The notes under the pieces are model-generated. The model searched no databases. It saw nothing but the letters and a program-made list of their open reading frames with translations, and was not told where the DNA came from. A DNA stretch of 64,000 bases from Dendrophyllia cribrosa (lineage: Eukaryota > Cnidaria > Anthozoa > Scleractinia > Dendrophylliidae), in NCBI GenBank assembly GCA_024195265.1, contig JAJLRJ010000005.1, positions 18,904,036 through 18,968,035 on the forward strand. Direction: 5' to 3'. Position 1 is the first letter of the stretch. Every line of letters begins with the position of its first letter. Made by a program: the position numbers and the translations under genes. This document shows, piece by piece, positions 1-7,467 of the stretch.

Positions 1-560
1 GCTGATAAATTCGGAGTTCTCAGAACCATATCCACTGTATCATAACTGAAAATATCCAGGTTATCTAGCATCTTGTTAATGTCCGTTATACTGTCTCCTT
101 CTATTTCATCACCCGGTGCCAGAGCATAATCAGGAGATTCATCTTCTTCATATGGAGGTGGGTCATCTCCTACCTCTTGCCGTAGTTCTTCTGCATAGAT
201 TGGAGGATTTGCTGGGATTTGTTTAGCTGCTTGCGGCGCAACAATCTCATCATCAAACAAACCGCCAACATCCATCTCTTCAAATGGATCGACTTCTGGG
301 TAATAATCTATGCCTGGTTTTTCTCCAACGACTTGTGAGGCCTTCGGCTTTTTCCTTCGAATTGGCAAAACTGGCTGCCTCAAATTCGACGCAACAACCT
401 CATCTAGTTTTGCTGTTATGGGACGGAACATTTTTGCTAGTCCAGTTTGGCTTGTTTCTTCACCCAACTTTTTCTGGGTGATGACATCGTGAACAAAGTT
501 GATTTTTTTCCCCAAAGCAGATTTGCTTTTGGCCATTTCATTCCATTTCAATAAACTCAT
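1..560 (-). CDS. Polinton virion-type protein with PPxY motif, 3' end beyond window
   Basis: The - strand frame opens at the ATG at 560-558 and stays open for all 186 complete codons to the window edge, so this is the N-terminal part of a longer protein. The first 60 residues are basic and begin MSLLKWNEMAKSKSALG. They are followed by a lysine/arginine patch (PIRRKKPK) and then an acidic, proline-rich stretch with DPPPYEEDE, a classical PPxY late-domain type motif. No membrane segment or enzyme motif is visible. The position, divergent from the packaging ATPase across 82 bp, suits a structural or morphogenesis gene of the element. The PPxY could recruit WW-domain (Nedd4-type) ligases, which is an inference. 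Family identity is not recognised with certainty. Confidence 0.72.
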   Translation of the reverse strand, partial: MSLLKWNEMAKSKSALGKKINFVHDVITQKKLGEETSQTGLAKMFRPITAKLDEVVASNLRQPVLPIRRKKPKASQVVGEKPGIDYYPEVDPFEEMDVGGLFDDEIVAPQAAKQIPANPPIYAEELRQEVGDDPPPYEEDESPDYALAPGDEIEGDSITDINKMLDNLDIFSYDTVDMVLRTPNLS

Positions 561-642
561 TTTAAGTCCACAAACATGAATTTGGATGAAGAACATGATG
601 TTGAACAAGATGTTCATCTAAATTTATCTTCTGGGAAATAAA
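561..642. promoter_or_regulatory. Divergent promoter region, ATPase versus PPxY gene
   Basis: This 82-bp gap separates the two divergent start codons. Directly before the ATPase start it holds TTATCTTCTGGGAAATAAA, an imperfect hairpin around TGG whose core (TTCTGGGAA) recurs in the intergenic hairpin at 3664-3688. The - strand gene is preceded by ACTTAAA immediately before its ATG. The fibre gene likewise has ACTTTAAA before its ATG and the polymerase has ATTTAAA. The promoter role is inferred from position and this recurrence. Confidence 0.45.
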
Positions 643-1275
643 ATGAAGATTCCAAATTATGATTGCCATGACCCAATCACAAACTTTCGACAGTTGCAGC
701 CTTTTATGCCGGATCGAACTTTCAGAATGTTGATCTGTGGTCCTTCAGGATCTGGAAAAACAAACGTTCTCCTGGATATGATTTTGAGATTGCTTTTCTA
801 CGATAAGATCTTCCTCTATGCGAAAAATCTTGACCAAGCCAAATATCAACATCTGCTGAAAACATTTCGCCCAATCAGCAAAGAAGCTGGATATAACATC
901 GTGGAAGCATCCCAGGATGAAATCATCCCAGTTTCTGAATTATCTGGGGAGAATCAAAAACTGGTTGTTTTTGACGATTTTGTTTGCGAGAAAAACCAAA
1001 AGCCATTGATTGATTATTTCATCCAGGGCAGACACAAGAATTGTTCTGTGATTTATCTTTCACAAAGTTATTTCCAAACACCAAAAGATATCCGCCTGAA
1101 TTGTTCTCATCTTTGCATTTTTGAATTCCCAAGCAACAAAGAAATTACTGCGATCTGCAGGGAAAACAACATCAAGAAAGAAGATTATCTGAAAGCCACA
1201 CGTGATCCGTTTTCTTTCCTCTATGTGGATAAACCAAGGAAATTCATGGCTAAAAACTTTGATGAAAGACTTTAA
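643..1275 (+). CDS. A32-like DNA-packaging ATPase (FtsK/HerA type)
   Basis: A 210-aa P-loop NTPase of the kind that pumps genomic DNA into capsids in Polintons, adintoviruses and giant-virus relatives. The Walker A loop GPSGSGKTN lies at about residues 33-41 after the beta-strand MLIC. The Walker B strand VVFDDF is at about 108-113. A sensor-like IYLSQSYF follows at about 136-143. Length (about 200-250 aa) and motif spacing are normal for the family and the frame is intact. The ATG at 643 directly follows the promoter hairpin motif and is the first in frame. The next gene starts one base after the TAA stop, so ATPase, fibre and hydrophobic-hairpin genes form a contiguous cassette. Confidence 0.92.
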   Translation: MKIPNYDCHDPITNFRQLQPFMPDRTFRMLICGPSGSGKTNVLLDMILRLLFYDKIFLYAKNLDQAKYQHLLKTFRPISKEAGYNIVEASQDEIIPVSELSGENQKLVVFDDFVCEKNQKPLIDYFIQGRHKNCSVIYLSQSYFQTPKDIRLNCSHLCIFEFPSNKEITAICRENNIKKEDYLKATRDPFSFLYVDKPRKFMAKNFDERL

Positions 1276-1276
1276 A

Positions 1277-3160
1277 ATGAGCTACTCAAATGGATTGCTT
1301 TCTGAAACAACAAGCACTTCTCGAGGGGGTCGAGATGGAAGAGATGGATTGCCAGGAGTTGGTTTTAAACTGACATCCACAGGAGATTATGACATGTCAA
1401 ACAGAAAACTGGTCAATGTCGCTGAAGGAACAGCAAATGGTGATGCAGTTACAAAACATCAAGTTGACTCGTTGAAAAGCAGTGTGGAAACCAAACTAAT
1501 TCAACTGAGAGCAGATTCTTTGCAGGTTGATGGATCCTCCCATATGACTGGAGATCTGGACCTCAGGGGAAAGAAACTGATTCTTCCCGGTGAAATTGAC
1601 ATGGATCGAAAGTTGATCACAAATCTGGCCGTTGATGAATCAAATGATCTTTCTGCGGTGAACATGGTGACGCTGAAAAAATATCACCCAAATGCACCTG
1701 CTCACACGCATGAAGTGACGAAGAACATCGATTTGAAAGGACTTTTCCATGTCACGCATTCAAAGCAACAAACTTATGCTGATCTTTCCGCGAACTATAA
1801 CAATCTGATCTCCTATGATGACGCAAAAAATGTTTTTGTCAGCCGAAAAGAAACATTCCCAATGGAAACAAGTTTGGATATGGGAAACCAGTTTGTTTAT
1901 AACGTGAAAGATCCAACAGCAATCGATCAAGCAGTCAACAAAAAATATGTGGACACGGCAGTCTCCGAGCTGGTGGGGCAGATAGCCAACACGGCAGCTA
2001 ATAAGCTTTCTTTGTCAGGTGGAACAATGACTGGGGAGTTGGATATGGGAGGAGAAAAACTTCTCGGTCTTCCCGATCCAAAAACATCCAATGAAGCAAC
2101 ATCAAAACAATATGTCGATACACAGTTAAATAACAAGACAGTAGCTCTGGCAGAGGAACTGATCAAAACAGAAGCTGACCTTAAAAAATATGTCAATGAA
2201 TCGCATATATCTTCAACCTCCCACTTGAAGGATGAATTCCGATATTTGATGGAGGATGTGGATGAATCCAGAGCTGAACATAATATAACAGTGACTGGTT
2301 TATCTGATTTTACAAGTTCACCCCATCAGATCAATAAAAAAGCTTTCAATTTGAAAATAACAAAAGATGTTTTCAATGAATACTCTGGGAAACTTGGATT
2401 CCATATGCTGAAGCTTCCAGAAGGAGAATATACGATTTGCATTGAATTCTTCCCCGCTTCCATGACGGGTGTGAGCGTTGACGTTGTTTCGACCAGCCTG
2501 AATATCAATCAACAATCAACGAAGAAGTTTTCCAACTATTCTCGATCAATCATTCACATGCATAAATGGCAGATTTCTCCCCCTGAATTCATTTATCTGG
2601 ATCTGAAATGGCAAGGAACAGCATCATCAGCTGTTCAAGGCCCAGCAAATCTGATTATTTATGGCGTGGCAGGTTCTCAATCAGATGTGCCAAGTTCTGT
2701 TTATGATGCTCCTTTCGTTTTTGACTCGGGGAAGATGGTCATGGAAACTGATTTGGATTTGAATGGGCAAAAATTGTTGAATTTTCCCCTGCATCCTTCA
2801 CCGAGTTTGATTTTGGCAAGATGGGAAAAAGGAACAAACAGTGAATGCTTTATCTTCTCAAATCACAAAAATGAAACTTTTTGGGAGCATTGGGGAGTTG
2901 ACTTTCAACTCAAACGAGTTGTTCTTTTCGTGACTGACTCTGGGGGAAATCCTGTTGTGTCAGCAAATCTTCAGATGGCTCTTGCCTTGCAACTCACAAC
3001 TATTTCCAGGACATATGCCACTCCTTCTGTCAACTCTCCTCCTGGAATGTATGAATTCATCTTCAATACACCCATTGGAAACGATGAATCTTTCTTTCTT
3101 GCACTCTTCCAAGCAGATACAATTCGGAAAGCAAAAGCAACAATTGTGATTGAAATATGA
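1277..3160 (+). CDS. Tail-fibre-like adhesion protein
   Basis: A 627-aa protein starting at ATG 1277, one base after the ATPase stop. An upstream in-frame ATG at 1202 would overlap the ATPase and is less likely. A short collagen-like tract (RDGRDGLPG) lies at about residues 19-27. Four to five copies of a fibre repeat of the form M-T-G-x-L-D-M-x-G-x-K-L then A-x-x-K-x-Y-V-D follow at about residues 36, 88, 193, 248 and 486. Between the last two is a globular, probably beta-rich region (about 330-450). Such repeats are seen in phage tail fibres and in multicopy cnidarian proteins next to Polinton ATPases. The likely role is a trimeric surface or receptor-binding fibre; this is inferred. Its TGA overlaps the ATG of the next gene. 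Confidence 0.8.
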   Translation: MSYSNGLLSETTSTSRGGRDGRDGLPGVGFKLTSTGDYDMSNRKLVNVAEGTANGDAVTKHQVDSLKSSVETKLIQLRADSLQVDGSSHMTGDLDLRGKKLILPGEIDMDRKLITNLAVDESNDLSAVNMVTLKKYHPNAPAHTHEVTKNIDLKGLFHVTHSKQQTYADLSANYNNLISYDDAKNVFVSRKETFPMETSLDMGNQFVYNVKDPTAIDQAVNKKYVDTAVSELVGQIANTAANKLSLSGGTMTGELDMGGEKLLGLPDPKTSNEATSKQYVDTQLNNKTVALAEELIKTEADLKKYVNESHISSTSHLKDEFRYLMEDVDESRAEHNITVTGLSDFTSSPHQINKKAFNLKITKDVFNEYSGKLGFHMLKLPEGEYTICIEFFPASMTGVSVDVVSTSLNINQQSTKKFSNYSRSIIHMHKWQISPPEFIYLDLKWQGTASSAVQGPANLIIYGVAGSQSDVPSSVYDAPFVFDSGKMVMETDLDLNGQKLLNFPLHPSPSLILARWEKGTNSECFIFSNHKNETFWEHWGVDFQLKRVVLFVTDSGGNPVVSANLQMALALQLTTISRTYATPSVNSPPGMYEFIFNTPIGNDESFFLALFQADTIRKAKATIVIEI

Positions 3161-3663
3161 TTTCTCCACAAAAAATGAAAACAGACAAACAAAACATCTT
3201 CAGTTTCAATCACATCTCCCCTGACATAACAGAAGAAAAACTGGAAGAGATCAAGCAATTCTATCGATTCTATCACAAAAGATTTTGGTGTTTGAAAAGA
3301 GCTCACAAACATTTCAAAAAGATGAATTTGTTTGTAAATTTGACATCTTCCGCTCTTGTTGCGATTGGAGCGATTGCTGGAGGAGTTACTTTGAATCCTG
3401 TGATTTTGGGAGTGATTTCAGGTGCAGGATTAATCGTTAAAACAGGGAATGAAATGAAGAAATATAGAAACAAAATTGAAATGACAAAGTTCGCGTTTAC
3501 AACTTACGAGAAAACTTTGATTGAGTTGCGTTTTGCTTTGAGAAGTGGAAAATTTGATCGAGATGAATTCTTTCCAGTAATGTTAACAGTTGATATGATT
3601 GTGATTGATTTGGGGCTGGATTTGGAGAAGTTTGAGAGAAAATATGATAAACGATTTGTGTGA
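3157..3663 (+). CDS. Small protein with glycine-rich double transmembrane hairpin
   Basis: A 168-aa protein whose ATG overlaps the fibre stop as ATGA (3157-3160). Residues about 1-50 are charged and helical. Residues about 53-95 form a long hydrophobic, glycine/alanine-rich stretch (LVAIGAIAGGVTLNPVILG) that reads as two membrane helices with a short turn. The C-terminal 70 residues are again charged and helical. The layout resembles 2TM effector or holin-like proteins, including the SLATT architecture, but no family assignment is claimed. Its place directly behind the fibre gene suggests a role in entry, exit or membrane handling by the particle. It is immediately followed by a hairpin and a convergent gene. 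Confidence 0.75.
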   Translation: MISPQKMKTDKQNIFSFNHISPDITEEKLEEIKQFYRFYHKRFWCLKRAHKHFKKMNLFVNLTSSALVAIGAIAGGVTLNPVILGVISGAGLIVKTGNEMKKYRNKIEMTKFAFTTYEKTLIELRFALRSGKFDRDEFFPVMLTVDMIVIDLGLDLEKFERKYDKRFV

Positions 3664-3688
3664 TTTTTCATTTCTGGGAAATGAAAAA
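3664..3688. terminator. Bidirectional hairpin between convergent genes
   Basis: Two perfect 11-bp arms (TTTTTCATTTC and GAAATGAAAAA) enclose a TGG loop. The hairpin starts on the base after the TGA of the hydrophobic-hairpin gene and ends one base before the stop of the convergent HTH gene, so it fills the 26-bp gap. The symmetrical T/A ends would give a U-tract in either direction. A terminator or 3'-end role is inferred. Confidence 0.6.
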
Positions 3689-3689
3689 C

Positions 3690-4655
3690 TCAGTTCTTGA
3701 TGAATGTAGTTCGTGTCCACAATTCAGGCGCTGAAGTGCATGATTTTTGCGGATGAAAAGTCCATTGCCCTCTTGAGAGATTCTCCCTGTATTCATCTAT
3801 ATCAGGATAAGATTCATAGCCATACTTCTTAAACCATTTTTGAACGTCCCAGTAGTCTTTCGCGCGAAACCACACACCTGAACGCATATTACAGATCACA
3901 TTTTGATCATTTTTTTCTGCTGGTGCTTCTTCAAAATCCTCAGCTGAAGTGAATCCCTTGAAGTTTTCTTTCACTTGATCCCAAATAGAATCAGAAAAAA
4001 CAAAATTACCGTCCAGTGGTTGGAGAGCAGGTTTGGGAGGAAGAGATGCCAGCTTTGACTCTTCAAGTTTTTCCACTTTGAATTTTTCTCCGTCACTTCT
4101 TCTGGTGAAAGTGTTTCTTCCACTTTTCAACGCATTACGGATAGTTCCTGAGTCAATTCCAAGTTCCTTTGTTGCTGCTGAAACACTGGGGAAAATAGTT
4201 GTTGTTGACGATGATGAAATATGGATGGGGATAGACTGAATCTTTTTTGGAGTTGGCGCTTCATCTTCCGTCCATGGTTCTGTCAACTGTCCTTTATCAA
4301 AAGTTCGGGATAGAAATAATTTCTTCCCGTCTTTCTTGACGAAACGTTTTTCAACATAACGATTGAACGCGGCATAGATTGCTTGGCGAGTCACTCCAAT
4401 CCACTGAGCCATCTCAGCCATTGTTTCAAAAGTTTTCAGGGGTGGTTCAGCAAGAGAATTATGAACAGAAAATCGATCTTCATTTTGATTTGCGACCAAA
4501 ACTTTTTTATCTTTGAAAGTGAAAACATTCCTCCCTTCATTTATTGCTTTGTTGAGAGCCCTTGGAGCGATCTTCATAAATCTTGCAAGAGCCGCTTGTG
4601 AAGAAAATCTTTCACTGAGACGTTGTTTTGTCAACGCATCTATCAAAACCCACAT
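3690..4655 (-). CDS. Triple helix-turn-helix (NUMOD1-like) DNA-binding protein
   Basis: The frame is open from 4703 (337 aa), but the first 16 residues are an unlikely Phe-rich leader. The ATG at 4655 (321 aa, starting MWVLIDALT) is preferred because the first domain starts there. Three similar units follow, each a short strand, a helix-turn-helix and a basic G-R-N-x-F or similar turn: FSSQAALARFMKIAPRALNK (about residues 17-36), TMAEMAQWIGVTRQAIYAAF (about 76-95) and PSVSAATKELGIDSGTIRNA (about 157-176). This pattern resembles NUMOD1-type modules used for sequence-specific DNA binding. The C-terminal part is Trp/Tyr-rich and unrecognised. The gene lies directly downstream of the palindrome array, its likely binding site. 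It is probably a regulator or origin-binding protein of the element. Confidence 0.72.
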   Translation of the reverse strand: MWVLIDALTKQRLSERFSSQAALARFMKIAPRALNKAINEGRNVFTFKDKKVLVANQNEDRFSVHNSLAEPPLKTFETMAEMAQWIGVTRQAIYAAFNRYVEKRFVKKDGKKLFLSRTFDKGQLTEPWTEDEAPTPKKIQSIPIHISSSSTTTIFPSVSAATKELGIDSGTIRNALKSGRNTFTRRSDGEKFKVEKLEESKLASLPPKPALQPLDGNFVFSDSIWDQVKENFKGFTSAEDFEEAPAEKNDQNVICNMRSGVWFRAKDYWDVQKWFKKYGYESYPDIDEYRENLSRGQWTFHPQKSCTSAPELWTRTTFIKN

Positions 4656-4709
4656 TTTCTTAGGTGTCAAAAAATGAAAAAAAAACCACAAGAATGTTCT
4701 CAAAGTTTT

Positions 4710-5690
4710 CTGGAGAAGTTTTCTGCTAAAATTTCTAGCAGAAACATTATTTTCTGCTAAAATTTTTAGCAGAACATCTTCATTTTTGATTTGATTTTTC
4801 TCTGGAAAATAATCTGTTTTTTTGATTTTGCTCCGGAGATTTTTCTATTTCTTATTTTATTTACCCTGAAGGAACTTCCTCGTGAAATAAAATAAATATT
4901 CTGTTAGATTTTTAGCAGGTTTTTCTGCTAAGAATTTTAGCAGGAACAACTTTTGTTTTTTCTGCTCCAGATTTTAGCAGAAATATTATTGTTTTTCTGC
5001 TAAAATTTTTAGCAGAACATCTTCATTTTTGATTTCATTTTTCTCTGGAAAATAATCTGTTTTTGGATTCTGATTTTGAAATTCTTTTTATTTTTTATTT
5101 TATTTACCCTGAAGGAACTTCCTCGTGAAATAAATAAATATTCTGTTAGATTTTCAGCAGAAATATTATTGTTTTTCTGCTAAAATTTTTAGCAGAACAT
5201 CTTCATTTTTGATTTCATTTTTCTCTGGAAAATAATCTGTTTTTTGATTTTGTTCCGGAGATTTTTCTATTTCTTATTTTATTTACCCTGAAGGAACTTC
5301 CTCGTGAAATAAATAAATATTCTGTTAGATTTTAAGCAGAAACATTTTTGATGTTCTGCTAAAAATTTTAGCAGGAGCAACTTTATTTTGATTTTCTGCT
5401 CCAGATTTTAGCAGGAGCAACTTTATTGTTCTGCTAAAATTTTTAGCAGAACATCTTCATTTTTGATTTCATTTTTCTCTGGAAAATAATCTGTTTTTGG
5501 ATTCTGATTTTGAAATTCTTTTTATTTTATTTACCCTGAAGGAACTTCCTCGTGAAATAAATAAATATTCTGTTAGATTTTCAGCAGAAATATTATTGTT
5601 TTTCTGCTAAGAATTTTAGCAGGAACAACTTTTGTTTTTTCTGCCAAAAATTTTAACAGAAATTCTAGATTTAATATCCAAGATATTAAA
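4710..5690. repeat. Palindromic iteron-like array
   Basis: No gene is seen here. The region is built from about four units of roughly 180-250 bp. Each holds a perfect 23-bp palindrome with 11-bp arms (arm TTCTGCTAAAA, one central base) at 4752, 4995, 5175 and 5429. Each also holds a second motif, AAGGAACTTCCTCGTG, at 4869, 5112, 5291 and 5539, flanked by TTTATTT and AAATAAA. Extra half sites (TTAGCAGAA/TTAGCAGGA) fill the spaces, plus a variant palindrome near 4718. Such arrays act as operators or origins in plasmids and DNA viruses. Here that is inferred from structure and from the adjacent HTH gene. Confidence 0.75.
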
Positions 5691-5990
5691 TCAACCTAAA
5701 TAAGTTTGGAACGCCTTCATATCCTCACATGCCTCTTTGTATTTTTTGATTGTGATAAGATAGTCACATGCTTTTTTTATTTCTTCCAAATAAGATGCTG
5801 CAGGAGATCTTTGGAAAAGTGAGTTAAGAAGATCTGTAATTTTCTTCTCGATTTCTTTCACTTTTTTATAGTTTTCAGCAAATTTTTCTTCTTCTCCTCC
5901 ACGTTCTTGAAAATCATTCAGCCCCCAGCTGAGATTAAATATGTTCAAAATGCGAAGTTCACTGCTACTAAATCGGCCCCTGACATTCAT
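5691..5990 (-). CDS. Hypothetical 99-aa helical protein
   Basis: The start is taken at the ATG at 5990-5988 (MNVRGRFSSSEL), which overlaps the last 23 bp of the upstream 217-aa gene in another frame. A longer frame from 6089 would add a low-complexity Met/Lys leader that is only a shadow of the acidic tail next door. The protein is Glu/Lys-rich and probably a coiled coil over residues about 30-75 (KFAENYKKVKEIEKKITDLL), with a conserved-looking C-terminus ending QTYLG. The overlap suggests co-transcription with the 217-aa gene. It runs up to the palindrome array. The function is not recognised. Confidence 0.5.
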   Translation of the reverse strand: MNVRGRFSSSELRILNIFNLSWGLNDFQERGGEEEKFAENYKKVKEIEKKITDLLNSLFQRSPAASYLEEIKKACDYLITIKKYKEACEDMKAFQTYLG

Positions 5991-6621
5991 TTTTAGAAGG
6001 AAAATCTTTTTCATCTTCATTTTCATCTTCATAATCATCAAAAGCTGAGGCCGTTTGAACCATTTCCTCCACAAGAACTTCATCAACAATCGCTGTGATA
6101 GATTTTACATTTCCGCAGAAAAGATGTTTGATGGAAAAGACAACTTGCCCAAAAAGTGGCATGCCAATGAGCTCTTTTTGCCTCAGAATAAGTTTCTTTT
6201 TCCTGTTGACCAACTCCCAAAAACGACAAGAGAAATCTGTTTTGGGGATTTTGGAAGGATAAATCTTTGCAAAAATCTTTTCCTGTTCAGATTTATCTGT
6301 TTTCAAAAGAGAGAAATCTTCTGCATGAAACTTAGCAAAAGATGGAGAAAGTTTTTTCACTTCCGGTTGTTTTTTCATTGCAGCTGCACGAAGATGATTT
6401 TCCAGTTTACGGAAAAAGTGAATGTTTTCTTCAGGGAGATTTATTCCCAATGAAAAAGAATCTCCTTCATGAGCAAAGATTTTAAACTTTGTTCGGAGTT
6501 TCAGTTGAAGTTTTTTGTCATCGAGAGAACATGGGAGAAGACAATATGAAATCTTTCCAGAGGTTCGTTTTTGAGGTTCTTGGAGAGTGATATCGGGAAA
6601 TACAACTTTTTCGGGATTCAT
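5968..6621 (-). CDS. 217-aa protein with acidic tail, possible ssDNA-binding protein
   Basis: An intact frame from the ATG at 6621. The first 170 residues alternate strands and basic segments (GKISYCLLPCSLDDKKLQLK near residue 22; the C-terminal strand is SITAIVDEVLVEE). The protein ends in a strongly acidic tail (DDYEDENEDEKDF, about residues 193-205). A globular basic domain followed by an acidic tail is the usual plan of viral and bacterial single-stranded-DNA-binding proteins, and some giant-virus relatives end their domain with a similar K-A-I-x-L-x-V-x-E-V-V pattern. That link is only suggestive. The gene lies between HTH genes and the 99-aa gene in a - strand cluster that probably serves replication and regulation. 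Confidence 0.6.
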   Translation of the reverse strand: MNPEKVVFPDITLQEPQKRTSGKISYCLLPCSLDDKKLQLKLRTKFKIFAHEGDSFSLGINLPEENIHFFRKLENHLRAAAMKKQPEVKKLSPSFAKFHAEDFSLLKTDKSEQEKIFAKIYPSKIPKTDFSCRFWELVNRKKKLILRQKELIGMPLFGQVVFSIKHLFCGNVKSITAIVDEVLVEEMVQTASAFDDYEDENEDEKDFPSKNECQGPI

Positions 6622-6643
6622 TTTCTTGGTGGAGATAAAAAAA

Positions 6644-6919
6644 TCATTTTATTTCCAAATCCATTTCTCCAAACTGTCTGTCTTTTTCAGTTTTAACTGG
6701 AAGAAAACCATTTACCTTGTCAACAGCTTTCTGAATCTTGGTTTCAATTTCAGCCCAATGCATCCATGCGATTTCTTCCTCCGTCAACCCACTTGTTGCT
6801 TTGTAAAATTTGGGATCAATCAAAGTTGCATGATTTCTTATTTCAGCCAGTGCAATTTTGATTTCCTCCAGAGAAAAGAAATCTTGCCCCTCGATTGTGA
6901 AAAGTTTTTCTTTGTTCAT
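6644..6919 (-). CDS. Small HTH-related protein, 91 aa
   Basis: Starts at the ATG at 6919 and ends 22 bp before the 217-aa gene. Its opening residues, LFTIEGQDFFSLEEIKIALA, match the second unit of the neighbouring 162-aa protein (IQIDGEDFFTAEEI), so it carries one truncated HTH-type module followed by a helical, charged tail rich in Glu, Lys and Trp. It is probably a regulatory paralogue of the 162-aa protein. The specific role is unknown. Confidence 0.55.
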   Translation of the reverse strand: MNKEKLFTIEGQDFFSLEEIKIALAEIRNHATLIDPKFYKATSGLTEEEIAWMHWAEIETKIQKAVDKVNGFLPVKTEKDRQFGEMDLEIK

Positions 6920-6942
6920 TTTTTATCCAATGAATAAAAAAT

Positions 6943-7431
6943 TCAAAACATGGTTTTCCAGATTTCTAGATCGTTGGCAATCCCACTTGATAGTCTTGAA
7001 AGTGTTTTTGAGACTTTATGTTTGGAATTAGCACTATTGATTTTATCTTCCAAAGTTTTCTTTTTCATCAAATCGAGAAACTTTTCCAGTCTGGGAGATT
7101 TCCAAGTGACATCGTGAGATTTCTCAGTTGAATCCAGAAAATGAGTTTTTTTCTTGCTGAGTTGATTGAAAAAAACTGTGCGTGATAATCCAAATCTTTC
7201 CTGAATTTCCTCTGCGGTGAAAAAATCTTCTCCATCAATCTGGATAAATGGTGAGTCATCTTCCTTCCGAATCCAAAAAGTTTTTTTATCAGCTCTTCTG
7301 AAATATTTGATGTTGTCAGATTTGAGAACTCTCAAGATCGTTTTTGAGGGAAGACCAGTTTGTTCTTGGGCTTCTTTGAATGTGAAAAAAGTTTGCTTTT
7401 CTTTTCCTTCTTCTTGGATTGAAAACTTCAT
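6943..7431 (-). CDS. Double HTH DNA-binding protein, 162 aa
   Basis: An intact frame from the ATG at 7431, divergent from the polymerase gene with 36 bp between the two starts. It has two similar HTH units: TFKEAQEQTGLPSKTILRVL at about residues 17-36 and TAEEIQERFGLSRTVFFNQL at about 71-90. Each is followed by a short basic/aromatic strand (KKTFWIRKEDD). A Lys/Ser-rich tail ends the protein. The architecture parallels the triple HTH protein, so the element carries a small family of related DNA-binding regulators. Position makes it a natural candidate to control the divergent polymerase promoter. Confidence 0.65.
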   Translation of the reverse strand: MKFSIQEEGKEKQTFFTFKEAQEQTGLPSKTILRVLKSDNIKYFRRADKKTFWIRKEDDSPFIQIDGEDFFTAEEIQERFGLSRTVFFNQLSKKKTHFLDSTEKSHDVTWKSPRLEKFLDLMKKKTLEDKINSANSKHKVSKTLSRLSSGIANDLEIWKTMF

Positions 7432-7467
7432 TTTAAATGGAGAAAAAAGATTTTAACCCTATTTAAA
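7432..7467. promoter_or_regulatory. Divergent start region of polymerase and HTH genes
   Basis: Only 36 bp separate the two start codons. The sequence is nearly mirror-symmetric at its ends: the polymerase start reads CTATTTAAAATG on the + strand and the HTH start reads CCATTTAAAATG on the - strand. An A-rich stretch (GAGAAAAAAG) lies between. TATTTAAA is TATA-like but touches the ATG, so very short leaders or an initiator-type element are implied. This is inference. Confidence 0.5.

Noticed and set aside
1202..1276. Upstream ATG extending the fibre protein by 25 residues
   Set aside because: It lies inside the ATPase coding sequence in another frame; the ATG at 1277 directly after the ATPase stop is the natural start.
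5991..6089. N-terminal extension of the 99-aa gene (Met/Lys-rich)
   Set aside because: A shadow of the acidic tail coding sequence of the 217-aa gene.
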